DNA of 64,000 bases from Lachnospiraceae bacterium AC2029 (GTDB lineage Bacteria > Bacillota > Clostridia > Lachnospirales > Lachnospiraceae): NCBI GenBank assembly GCA_000703065.1, contig JNLK01000001.1, positions 496,001 through 560,000 on the forward strand, read 5' to 3'. This document shows positions 18,593 to 27,300 of this stretch, one piece after another. A program made the position numbers and the translations under genes. The notes under the pieces were generated by a model. That model was not told the origin of the DNA, searched no databases, and saw nothing but the letters and a program-made list of their open reading frames with translations. Every line of letters begins with the position of its first letter. Positions within the stretch are counted from its first letter, which is position 1.

Positions 18593-20472
18593 AATGCTAT
18601 GCTCACCTCCTTGCTCGTTCTTAACACACGATCCTCAACATCCGGTGGACGCGGGATCAGGTTATCCGGATTCTCGCTAAAATGATTCAGTGTCTCCCTA
18701 CAGAAACCAGCCCACTCCTGCACATCATCTTCATATCTCATACCATATTCCGTTCCAGGAGCCAGATGTTTCGCTTTATCGCAGACTTTCAACAATTCCA
18801 CATGACGATGCAGATGATCGATGTGACTGCCGGATAGTTTCATGTAATTCAGGTAGTCCACGCGACCACGTCCCAAATCCACATCCTGTACTGACTGATA
18901 ATTCTGATCCAGATATGTATAGGAGATGCAAACTTTAAAATACTTTGATGGATCATCCAACACTGTATCCGGCTGTTTCTCGATTGTTCTCTGAAACTCA
19001 TAGATGTTCATTACTGCCGGGATCTGTCCGGGAACATTCGTATAACGGATCTGTACCATCGGCCAACTTGAATCATAATGTTCAAACCTTGTCGTTACAT
19101 CATCCGATTCTTCAACAAATCCTTTACCCGTGTTGATTGTCGTGAAGGACACCCTGTTACCTACCAGCATCGGAGCAGCGTCATTCAGCTGCATCACCTG
19201 TTCCTCTGTTGAATGTCCTGTCACAGTAACCATCGCTGTAACCTCCTTTTTTGCCGCATCCGGGTATGCCCGTAGTTCCTTTGTTTCGTAATTGTAGTAG
19301 TAATCAAAAGACTGACCCTTCGAATAAGGAATGATCACACAGCCGACATGATTGCGTTCAAAATACGAAGGGTAATCATCAATTACCGCATCACGATCCG
19401 TCAGCAACTGCTCAATTTTATCGGTTTCTCCATGCAGGAAAAACACTCCCTGATAAGTTTCCTCGTTGTTGGTTACATATACCATCCTACCCATCCGCTT
19501 CGGCTGTTCAGCTACGATCACAACATTCTCAGCCTTAATTCCGGCATCAGCCACAACCTGTTTTACTTCGTCAGTCAGTTTTTTTCGTTCTACTTCTTCC
19601 GGCTTCCTCTCTAACCCGAGTTCCTGATCCAGACGATCAATCAGGATACTGCTGGCTCGCTTGATGTTTTCCACACACTCTGTCAGTTCCTTAATCTCCT
19701 TGCCCTGAGACCAACTGGCCAAATAAGGGAAACTGTAATCTCCAACATCAATCCCATCCTCACCAAAAAGCCAGGCCGAAACACAGAACGCGCTGCTCTC
19801 TGCCTCCAATTCTTTGTCCTGTCTTGTCTTATCCGACAGTGTGGCAGGATGCAAAATGGAATGACTGAGCTCATGAAGGAGGGTTTTGATCGTCTGTGCT
19901 TCTGACATTCCTTCCCGGATATGAATTTCATTCTGTACCGGATTAAAGAACCCATTGATAGAGGAATCCTCTTTCATCGGTTCAAAGATCACATCACAAC
20001 CGGCTGTTCGAATCAGAGCGGTTTTGATTCGTTCATAGCCGTCCACATCAAAATCCAACCGATGTACAAGCTCCGGGATAGGATCTCCCTCCGTCTGCGA
20101 AACATCAAATGTATATACAGGACGAAATGTGAGGATATCCTTCTTTTCTTTCAGCTGATTCCCATCATCATCTTTTTTCCCGGGGACATCTACTTCCACA
20201 GATTTCTTGAACGGCGCAAGGATCATAATTCCCTTTTCACCCTTTTTCACCTGCCGATTGAAGCTTTTCTTCCAGGTATTGTATGAAGCAACCATACTTG
20301 CATCCGGACGCTGATGTGCAATCAAAATACAGTTTCTTGCTGAATAATGATGCAATTTACTCATTGTCGTCAGATACTCCTTATAGTTATCTCCCTGGAA
20401 GAAATCCCGAATTCCCTCATCAATCCGATCGAGCGCAATCTGGATTTTCTCTTTTGTACTAAGTACTGCCAT
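18589..20472 (-). CDS. ArdC-like antirestriction protein with zincin and YodL-like regions
   Basis: About 627 residues. The N-terminal domain (LTTMSKLHHYSARNCILIAH, then NTWKKSFNRQVKKGEKGIMI) is the ArdC ssDNA-binding region. A zincin-type metallopeptidase motif HELSHSIL lies near residue 198, with a downstream Glu in KELEAESSAF. A central YodL-like domain (TNNEETYQGVFFLHGET) and a C-terminal LPD-type region follow. ArdC proteins protect incoming single-stranded DNA from host restriction during conjugation. The start at 20472 (MAVLSTKEK) follows GGAGGAG at good distance. Unlike the protein at 13318-14160 its metal motif is intact. Confidence 0.82.
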   Translation of the reverse strand: MAVLSTKEKIQIALDRIDEGIRDFFQGDNYKEYLTTMSKLHHYSARNCILIAHQRPDASMVASYNTWKKSFNRQVKKGEKGIMILAPFKKSVEVDVPGKKDDDGNQLKEKKDILTFRPVYTFDVSQTEGDPIPELVHRLDFDVDGYERIKTALIRTAGCDVIFEPMKEDSSINGFFNPVQNEIHIREGMSEAQTIKTLLHELSHSILHPATLSDKTRQDKELEAESSAFCVSAWLFGEDGIDVGDYSFPYLASWSQGKEIKELTECVENIKRASSILIDRLDQELGLERKPEEVERKKLTDEVKQVVADAGIKAENVVIVAEQPKRMGRMVYVTNNEETYQGVFFLHGETDKIEQLLTDRDAVIDDYPSYFERNHVGCVIIPYSKGQSFDYYYNYETKELRAYPDAAKKEVTAMVTVTGHSTEEQVMQLNDAAPMLVGNRVSFTTINTGKGFVEESDDVTTRFEHYDSSWPMVQIRYTNVPGQIPAVMNIYEFQRTIEKQPDTVLDDPSKYFKVCISYTYLDQNYQSVQDVDLGRGRVDYLNYMKLSGSHIDHLHRHVELLKVCDKAKHLAPGTEYGMRYEDDVQEWAGFCRETLNHFSENPDNLIPRPPDVEDRVLRTSKEVSIAL

Positions 20473-20497
20473 TTCCTGCTCCTCCATTCACATAAAA

Positions 20498-20529
20498 TGG
20501 CTCTGTAAGAGATAACTCCTACAGAGCCA
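20498..20529 (-). terminator. hairpin between DUF5688 and ArdC-like genes (attenuator candidate)
   Basis: Ten-base perfect arms at 20498-20507 and 20520-20529 with a 12-base loop. On the minus strand the stem is followed by TTTTATG. It lies between two genes of the same operon, so partial termination to lower expression of downstream genes is more likely than a full stop. Confidence 0.5.
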
Positions 20530-20537
20530 AAACATGT

Positions 20538-21443
20538 TTACTCCTGCACAAAATGCTTTGTCAGTCCGGATCCGGCTTCATGAGTAATGAACCGACCCTG
20601 ATCAAGCTCATAAACATTATTGGACAGTACGTCCTTAGCATCCAGGACTTCCGCGTTCACTTCACTCACAAGATGCTGCAGATTCTCCACACTGGACTCG
20701 AAGGTCTTCGGCAGAAAAAGCAGCTCATGAGTGGATGAAGGAATCACATAATACGGTTCCTTCAAAGAGGCAAGAACCTTCGGTGCACCGAGCACACTTG
20801 CCTCATCCCCCAACGCTTCCCTGTCATAGGAAACCAGAAACGGAGACTCAAAGCCCGCCGGCATCGCATCTACATTGATCATTCCCATGAGTCGCTCCTC
20901 CAACGGAACGATTGTCATCCTGCGTTCCGTATTGGCCTCGGCCGCCGCATGGATTTCCTGTACAGAAATATGATTCTGTTCCAACATGCTGTTGGTCACA
21001 AGAACGGATCCATGTCTGGTTCCCACATTCACCTCATACACCGGATAGATCACAATATCTGTCATCCCCGGTACATCCCTGGTCGGCACATCAGAAAGCC
21101 GAAGCTGGTTGGTGAACTTATTTGCCATTCGAAACGTAGTGTGCGCAAGCATATCATCCCGTGTAAAAGATCCCACATCCATAGAGTAGATTTCGCTTTT
21201 GGAGACCTCACTCATAATGTCAGAAACCATCTCGGAAAGATCCTCCCCCTGCTGGTAACGATCATACAGATTTTCAACATAGAGTACGCATCCGCCGGAA
21301 CTGCCCTCACGGTTAATACTGATTCCAGTCATCTTGGTGTCATTTTCTTTGAACACATCCTTTACAGACAGGATAAAATCATCCGGCATCTGCTTATAAA
21401 ACTCATCCAGAAGCATACTCTGGAACATTTCCTTATCGACCAT
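20538..21443 (-). CDS. DUF5688-family protein
   Basis: A 301-residue soluble protein resembling the DUF5688 family found in Lachnospiraceae conjugative elements. Visible landmarks are NLYDRYQQGEDL in the first third and a central ARxFxF-like region (FRMANKFTNQL). YPVYEVNVG and VTNSMLEQNHIS are also present, and the C-terminal LLFLPKTFE is typical. No catalytic motif is recognisable. It is encoded after the 46-residue ORF, whose stop overlaps its start. Role in transfer or replication unknown. Confidence 0.65.
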   Translation of the reverse strand: MVDKEMFQSMLLDEFYKQMPDDFILSVKDVFKENDTKMTGISINREGSSGGCVLYVENLYDRYQQGEDLSEMVSDIMSEVSKSEIYSMDVGSFTRDDMLAHTTFRMANKFTNQLRLSDVPTRDVPGMTDIVIYPVYEVNVGTRHGSVLVTNSMLEQNHISVQEIHAAAEANTERRMTIVPLEERLMGMINVDAMPAGFESPFLVSYDREALGDEASVLGAPKVLASLKEPYYVIPSSTHELLFLPKTFESSVENLQHLVSEVNAEVLDAKDVLSNNVYELDQGRFITHEAGSGLTKHFVQE

Positions 21444-21573
21444 TGTTATCTTCTCCCTTCATCTTCTTCAGCTTATCGCTGTATGCCTGAAGAATCCGTG
21501 CAGCATTACTCTTTGCCGCCTCACGATCCTCGTCAATCAGCTTCATACCTTTGATTTCAATATCCATTTTCAT
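21433..21573 (-). CDS. 46-residue small protein upstream of DUF5688 gene
   Basis: A short frame starting MKMDIEIKGMKLIDEDREAA and ending KKMKGEDNNGR, with GGAAGGAG seven to eight bases before its ATG. It fills the space between the SSB and DUF5688 genes, and its stop overlaps the DUF5688 start. The composition is charged and helical (ARILQAYSDKLKKMKG). Spacing, ribosome site and overlap support a real translated gene. No family recognised. Confidence 0.6.
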   Translation of the reverse strand: MKMDIEIKGMKLIDEDREAAKSNAARILQAYSDKLKKMKGEDNNGR

Positions 21574-21590
21574 TTTGTCATCACTCCTTC

Positions 21591-21992
21591 CTAATACTCG
21601 TTCTCTGTAAATGGCAGACCTTCTGTTGTCTCAGGCATTTCCTGCATCGCTTCAGGACCCATATTTTCCAATCCGGCAGCCGTTACGACATCAATCTTAT
21701 CGGCTACAATACTTTGACTGAACACTGTATTCCCATCTCTGTCAGTGTAGCTTCCGGCATGAATATGACCGGAAACAAGAACTGCCATATCTTTCCTCAG
21801 TTTCTTCTCTACAAGTTCTGCAACCTTACGGAATGCAACCAGATTAATATTGTCCGCATTGCTCTTACCATCCTCACGTGTCCCCTGTTCCACTCGCAGG
21901 GTAAACCGTGCGAGATCATAACCATCCTTCTTCTCGGCACGGCGATAATAGGGATCTTTTGTCACTATCCCAAACAACCTTACATCATTCAT
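21591..21992 (-). CDS. ssb: single-stranded DNA-binding protein
   Basis: A 133-residue OB-fold SSB. It begins MNDVRLFGIVTKDPYYR and contains DLARFTLRVEQG, NINLVAFRKVAELVEKKL and DMAVLVSGHIHAGSYTDRDG, all in the order of bacterial SSB proteins. The C-terminus is acidic (MPETTEGLPFTENEY) but lacks the DDDIPF tip of chromosomal SSBs. It probably coats transferred or replicating element DNA. Start and preceding ORF overlap (ATGA). Confidence 0.9.
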   Translation of the reverse strand: MNDVRLFGIVTKDPYYRRAEKKDGYDLARFTLRVEQGTREDGKSNADNINLVAFRKVAELVEKKLRKDMAVLVSGHIHAGSYTDRDGNTVFSQSIVADKIDVVTAAGLENMGPEAMQEMPETTEGLPFTENEY

Positions 21993-22161
21993 GTTCTGTT
22001 CCTTCCTTCTTTATTTTTTTACGGAGGTTTTTCCGTCTTCGCACTCTGTGTCCGTTGTTACTTCCATTTCGGCGGCGCGCTCGACCAGGCGCCTCTTTCT
22101 TCACATTACATCTTCGGTTTTTCTGATACTTCCTTCCCCGTCTGACAATGCTACCAATCAT
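21985..22161 (-). CDS. 58-residue highly basic protein between parB and ssb
   Basis: ATG at 22161 overlaps the parB 3' end, and the TGA overlaps the ssb ATG, so the frame bridges both genes without a gap. GGAGGAGG lies 11 bases before the start. About half the residues are Arg, Lys or Asn (VRRGRKYQKNRRC, RVRRRKNLRKKIKKEG), suggesting nucleic acid binding. A GTG start at 22173 is possible but would coincide with the ribosome site. No family recognised; overlap and composition make it plausible but not certain. Confidence 0.5.
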   Translation of the reverse strand: MIGSIVRRGRKYQKNRRCNVKKEAPGRARRRNGSNNGHRVRRRKNLRKKIKKEGTEHE

Positions 22162-23083
22162 ATGTATCGCCACCTCCTCCTTCAGTTTTTTGCTTCTTCA
22201 GGGCCTGGATTCTTTCCAGTTCCTGCTCCTGTTCAGCCACATACTCCGCCTCAAATGCTTTCTCCTGCTTTTCCAGCAGCATCAAACCTCTAAGGATTCG
22301 GTTCACGCGTTCTGAAACAGAACGACAGCCTCCCAAAATGGAATAGAGTTGTGGTGAATGGAAAACCAGCTTGTATTCATCTGCTTTTCCCTTTCCTTCC
22401 GGCTTGGCGAGAAGCTCCTGGATCCGTTCAGCAGTTAACTGGTCTGCATCCATCAGACGATGTAATTCCTTTGCTATCGCAGAAGACGGTTTCCGTCCGG
22501 TGTCCATATATATCTCATATATCGTTTTCTGTGAGTCCCCATCCAAATAGGATATTTCCACTGCAGATTGAAATCCAAATTTACCCGTATCTACCAATTG
22601 CAATAATTCCTCAATCAGTTCTGTCAAACGAAGGTATCGGTGAATCTGAGTTGAACTTTCTCCAATATGTTCTGCAAGTTCCTTTCTGCAATTATCAATA
22701 CCTTCACCTTTCATCTTTTTATGCATAGACTCCAACATGGCTTTAAATGTGTAAGCCTTTTCCGATGGAAGTATCTTTTCCCTCCAGACAAAATTGGAAT
22801 CCCCCATTAACAGGGTTGCATCCTCCCGGGTAATGTGTTTTATCAGAACCGGCACCTCCAAAAGGCCAGCCTTCTGAGCTGCTTTCAATCTTCTGTGTCC
22901 TGAAATCACTTCCGGTTCATTGTCCTCATTCATAAAAGCCAGGATGGGCGTAAGAATCCCATCTCTTTTGACTGACTCCGTCAATCTGTGCATTGCCTCA
23001 TCATCCCGCACCTGAAAGGTATGTCCTCGGAAAGAATGCAATTCGTCAGTTTCAATCATCCTTATCTGCTCTTTTTCATCCAT
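22151..23083 (-). CDS. ParB-family partition/nucleoid protein
   Basis: A 310-residue protein with a ParB/Spo0J N-terminal domain: VKRDGILTPILAF, then the CTP-binding box EVISGHRRLKAAQKAGL and VPVLI, followed by the helix-turn-helix (LAEHIGESSTQIHRYLRLTE). No ParA gene is next to it, so it may act in gene control or DNA processing instead of classical partition. It is the first gene of the unit leading to ssb and the transfer operon. A hairpin with T-run lies right before its start. Confidence 0.85.
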   Translation of the reverse strand: MDEKEQIRMIETDELHSFRGHTFQVRDDEAMHRLTESVKRDGILTPILAFMNEDNEPEVISGHRRLKAAQKAGLLEVPVLIKHITREDATLLMGDSNFVWREKILPSEKAYTFKAMLESMHKKMKGEGIDNCRKELAEHIGESSTQIHRYLRLTELIEELLQLVDTGKFGFQSAVEISYLDGDSQKTIYEIYMDTGRKPSSAIAKELHRLMDADQLTAERIQELLAKPEGKGKADEYKLVFHSPQLYSILGGCRSVSERVNRILRGLMLLEKQEKAFEAEYVAEQEQELERIQALKKQKTEGGGGDTYDW

Positions 23084-23101
23084 CCATCTGTTCCTCCAAC
23101 G

Positions 23102-23130
23102 AAAAAACCACCAGAGTGTTTCTGATGGTC
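23102..23130 (-). terminator. hairpin terminator just upstream of parB
   Basis: On the minus strand nine-base arms (23129-23121 and 23115-23107, one wobble pair) are followed by six T. It would stop minus-strand transcripts arriving from the adhesin side before they enter parB, or act as an attenuator in the parB leader. Confidence 0.6.
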
Positions 23131-23134
23131 ATTT

Positions 23135-23163
23135 TGTGCCAACTCAGGTTGGCACACTTTTTT
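23135..23163 (+). terminator. hairpin terminator reading rightward
   Basis: A perfect stem of TGTGCCAAC and GTTGGCACA around TCAG, followed by CTTTTTT on the plus strand. It is adjacent to, and opposite in direction from, the hairpin at 23102-23130. It would end plus-strand (antisense) transcription coming out of the transfer operon before the exported-protein gene. The perfect dyad could also be a protein site. Confidence 0.55.
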
Positions 23164-23231
23164 CTGTTTTACGTGCTACAATGAGCTCAAAGAACCTCTG
23201 TTTACGAACAAAAACGAAAGGAGAGCCCATT

Positions 23232-24251
23232 ATGAAAAAACTGTTTTATATCTTTATCATCCTACTTCTTTTCGGCCTCCCGTCTCTACTCGATATTTCC
23301 ATCTGTGACGCCGGTCCGAAAAAATCTGCAGATGCAGATTACACTGAGCAACCTGCACCTGCAGGAAAGGAGGGTAATATGAACCCCGTCGAAGTTACTT
23401 CTCTGGAAATACAGGAAGCAATCAGTTCGACGGACGCCATGAGCGTCAATAATACGGCAGACACTGATAACTCCGCAGAAGATGCAAATATCGTCTCCGA
23501 TCAAGGCGAATCTATTACGGAGAAAATGGTTTCTCTTATCAAAACTGAGAAAACACCGGTATCTGCCAAAGCTAACGAAACAAAAACCCCTGACACGCAT
23601 CAGGAAACAACTAAGTCAACCGATAATCCTGAAACCGTTTCTTCTACCTCAACTTCAGATCCAAAACCCGCGTCAACGAAGGAACCTGAAACCAAACCAG
23701 ATACAGCTTCCACAGAAGCCCCGGTCACTTCAAAGCAAGAGAAATCTGAAAAAACCTCTTCCTCAAAAACGAATACTGAAGTTGAACAGAAACCGGTCAC
23801 GGAACCTGTTCAAGAAGAAAAAACCACTCAGGCAGAGAAAGTCACCCAGGAAAAGCAGTCCAAAACAACAGCCACAGCGGAACCGAAAGCTGAAGTCACA
23901 ACCGAAGCCCCCAAATGTAAACACTCCTGGGTGTGGGCGACTCATACGGAAACAAAAATCATTCCTGCAGTAACCCACGAAGAACCGGTGTATAACGATG
24001 GCTGGGATGAAGCCGTTAAAGTACGTAAAATCCTCTGCCCATGCTGCAACACCATCTACGAGGATCTCGCTGATTACAATAATCGCGACCTATGCTATGG
24101 CAATTTTGGTCACATCACCGTTGTCGATCATTACATCCACCACGATCCGGAACTACTCTACTATGACACCATTGTTGATGAACCTGAGCATGAAGAAACG
24201 GTCACCGTGAAGGATTATCAGTATTGTTCCATCTGTGGCAAACGGAAATAG
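23232..24251 (+). CDS. exported Thr/Glu-rich protein with C-terminal Cys domain
   Basis: A 339-residue protein, the only plus-strand gene within some 40 kb. The start at 23232 has GGAGAG before it; the open frame upstream lacks a ribosome site. Residues 1-28 form a signal peptide (MKKLFYIFIILLLFGLPSLL). About 30-225 are low-complexity Thr, Glu, Lys, Ser and Pro, a typical wall-spanning stalk. The last ~110 residues have CKHSW, CPCCNTIYEDL and CSICGKRK pairs, suggesting a small zinc-binding domain outside the cell, with many His and Tyr. No sortase motif or lipobox. Encoded beside the adhesin gene and converging with it; a role in mating contact is a guess. Confidence 0.75.
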   Translation: MKKLFYIFIILLLFGLPSLLDISICDAGPKKSADADYTEQPAPAGKEGNMNPVEVTSLEIQEAISSTDAMSVNNTADTDNSAEDANIVSDQGESITEKMVSLIKTEKTPVSAKANETKTPDTHQETTKSTDNPETVSSTSTSDPKPASTKEPETKPDTASTEAPVTSKQEKSEKTSSSKTNTEVEQKPVTEPVQEEKTTQAEKVTQEKQSKTTATAEPKAEVTTEAPKCKHSWVWATHTETKIIPAVTHEEPVYNDGWDEAVKVRKILCPCCNTIYEDLADYNNRDLCYGNFGHITVVDHYIHHDPELLYYDTIVDEPEHEETVTVKDYQYCSICGKRK

Positions 24252-24266
24252 GTCTTGCATTTTAAA

Positions 24267-24292
24267 CCCCGCCCGGAGCAAGCCGGACGGGG
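24267..24292. terminator. hairpin between convergent genes
   Basis: Ten-base GC-rich arms at 24267-24276 and 24283-24292 (one mismatch, six-base loop) lie between the stops of the exported protein and the adhesin. T-runs are short on both sides, so it may be a weak bidirectional terminator. Confidence 0.5.
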
Positions 24293-24302
24293 CAGTTATC
24301 TG

Positions 24303-27300
24303 TTACACGTTCTTATTCAGTTTCCGTTTCTTCCAGATGATCATTCCGATACCTGCCAGGGCCAGCGCAAGAATACAAAGGAAGATGGCAATCGGCGTAT
24401 CATCACCGGTCTGCGGCTGCTTATGATCCGTATAGCTTACGGTCTGGTTAGAATCTTTGAGATCCTTATGCTCTCCGATCAGAACCTGCTTTACACTTCC
24501 GTCCTCCTGGGGAATATTCACATAAACCTCTTCGTAAACCACATATTTAATTGAATCATACTTTCCAATCGTAAACTGCGGGAAAGTCACACTGATGGAA
24601 CCATTCGGATTCTCCGGTGTGAAAGTCTTCTCAACTTCCAGCGCCTTTCCGTTTATCACCACCTTGTTTCCATCCTTATTTACCAGCCAGCCCTTTGCGG
24701 TATAGCTGTAGTCCGTATTCAGATTGGTCAGCATGATCTGATCCGTCACCTCAAATGTTACCGTCTTATCCACCATACTCTTCTTTACCAGAGAAGCCTT
24801 CGTTCCCACCTTCGGGAAATCAACCGTCTGGTCCTTATCATGAATGTTTGCATGAGTCGCTACCGGGATCAGATCACCTTCCGGCGAACAGGTCTCAAAA
24901 GCAACCACCGATTTACCTTCCACAAAGAGTTCCTTTGCATTGAAGGTAAATGTCAGCTCGACAATGCCTTCTCCGGTTTCGGATGCCACAAAGTCCTTCG
25001 AAGCCGTTACCGGTTTCTTATTCTCATCCCTGAAGATTTCCTCAGCCTCACCATTCTTCGGCTGCTTCATGAGCGTGCCTTCCATGGTATACTTCTTGCC
25101 TGGGATCAGATTGGTGTATTCCACCGTATCCACCAGGGTAACGATCTGATCCGGATAAGCCACATGCGTCTTTGTTGCCTGATCCAGCAGGGTTGTCTTC
25201 AGCGTAGGTACTTTGAGTTCCTGACCTGCATCATCCAGATCCTTATGCTCTGCAGCCACACGCCAGTTCTTTCCGGACTGAACATACAGGGTTTCAAAGA
25301 TAACCATATCCTTGCCGGCCAGATCTGCCTGCATATCTTCGGTAATGGTAAACTCCAGCTTGAACTCGCCCTTTACTGCACCGTTCTTCTTATTCGCTGC
25401 ACCGGTTGTAAAGGTCTGTTCTGCAGCTACTGTCTTTCCGTTCAGAATCAGTTCTTCACCGGTCTTCTTATCCATGGCAATACCCACCAGTCTGTACTTC
25501 TTCTCCGGCTGCAGGTTGTCATAGGATACAACATCATAGAACTTTGCGCTCTGGTGAGCCAGCTCACTTCTGCCGTTCACATCCATAGCCGTTGTCGAAA
25601 TCTCCGGATGGAATACTGTCTGCCCCTTGTCATTGATATCCGCATGCGTGAATACCTTGACTCCGGTCCTTGTGTCTTTACAATCCTCAAATACCACAAT
25701 AGTTTCTGCTTCCTTCGTCAGCAAACTTGCTTTGAAGGTAAAGGTTACATCCAATACACCGTTTGCTTCCTTTGCGGTAAAGGTTGCCGTTGCTGTTACA
25801 GGATTACCCTTCTCGTCACGCAGTACCATCTTCGCCAGTTCTTCCTCGGTATAGGTTGCGTTCTCCGGTGCATCCTCAGGCTTCACATAGAGTGTTCCTG
25901 TCAGCTGATACTCACGGCCCGGCTGCAGGTTCTTATAGCTGACATGATCAACCAAAGTGACCGTATCAGTATAAGTAACAGTCTTGGAGCCACTTACGTC
26001 CTCTGCCTCAGTCTCGCCATTCGGCGTGTAAACCGTCTGCTCCTCATCCTTCGGATCTGCATGTTCAATCGGGAAGAGATCCTCACTTTCCGGACTTGCC
26101 TCCGGATAATTCGTCAGTACTTCACCTTCGACTACATCCCCCAGGTACAGGGTTTCGTAGATCACAAACTTCTGATCCTGCAGGCCCGTGAAATCCAGAT
26201 CCTTGAACTCCATTGTCTCAGTACCACATACGCAGTAATCTGATTTGTCAGATGCTTCCCGGTCTCTCGTGGTAAAGCTCTTGATCACAACAACTTCGGT
26301 TCCATTCTGAAGGAACGGGGTTGCATTTCCCTGATCATCCAGCTGCATGACACGACCAACCAAAGTGTATTCCGTTGAAACCTTCAGATTGCTGAAGTTA
26401 ACGGCATCCACCAGTGTCTGGCCCTTATCTGCAGGAACCATCTTCACGCCCGGATCCTCACCCATGATCACGGTTGCAATCGTGCCAAAGGTCGGTTTCG
26501 GAACATTGTAGAAGTTGCCGTCCTCATCATTCTGGATACTGATATAAAGAGCATCCTTCGTGATCTCCACTTCCTGAGCCGGATTCATCTGATAATCCTT
26601 ATTTGCCTTACATCTCTTTTCAGTCACAGTATACTTGCCAAGAGGCAGTGCTGCTGCTCCATCCTTCGACGGAAGCATGCCATCATTGCCCTGGCCAAAC
26701 CATACAGTTCCTGCGGTTCCATCGTAATCGGAAACCTTGTCATAATAATTCTCATTCACAAATTTCTCAGCCTTCGTGGTTGCGATACCATCGGCGTCAG
26801 TGTAAATATAGTGAACCTCTCCGGTTTCCTGATTCTTCACCTCAAACTTCACGCCCTCCATCGGCTTACCCGTGGTAAGGTCAACCTTATGCAGTGACAG
26901 ATTGCCTCGAAGCTCTGTGTTCTGAGCTACAAGGGATACCTTCGCACCATCATTTACTGCATGTCCCTTTGTTGCCAGCTCTTTTGCCGTCTTTGACTGA
27001 TCCGGATCATAGACAACCGGAGTAAATGTGGTATGATCCTCGTCATAGGTACCATACAGTACCAGACTCACGGTATCACTCACATCCATGTTGCGGTTTC
27101 CGATATGCCATACAGACCCTTTCTTCTCAAAGCCTTCCGGTATCACAGTCTCTTTTATGGTGATATAACCGATAGGAAGTGTGGTGCCAGTCTTCGCGGT
27201 ATAATGCTTTGCGTTCTCTTCAATCTTAAGTGTAGTCTTCTTCACATTGACAGTCAGATCATCAGCCTTACGGATTGTGCTGATATCATCACCGGATACC

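Noticed and set aside
24840-26243. Plus-strand open frame of 467 codons opposite the adhesin 3' part
   Set aside because: Same reason: shadow of the real gene, implausible composition.
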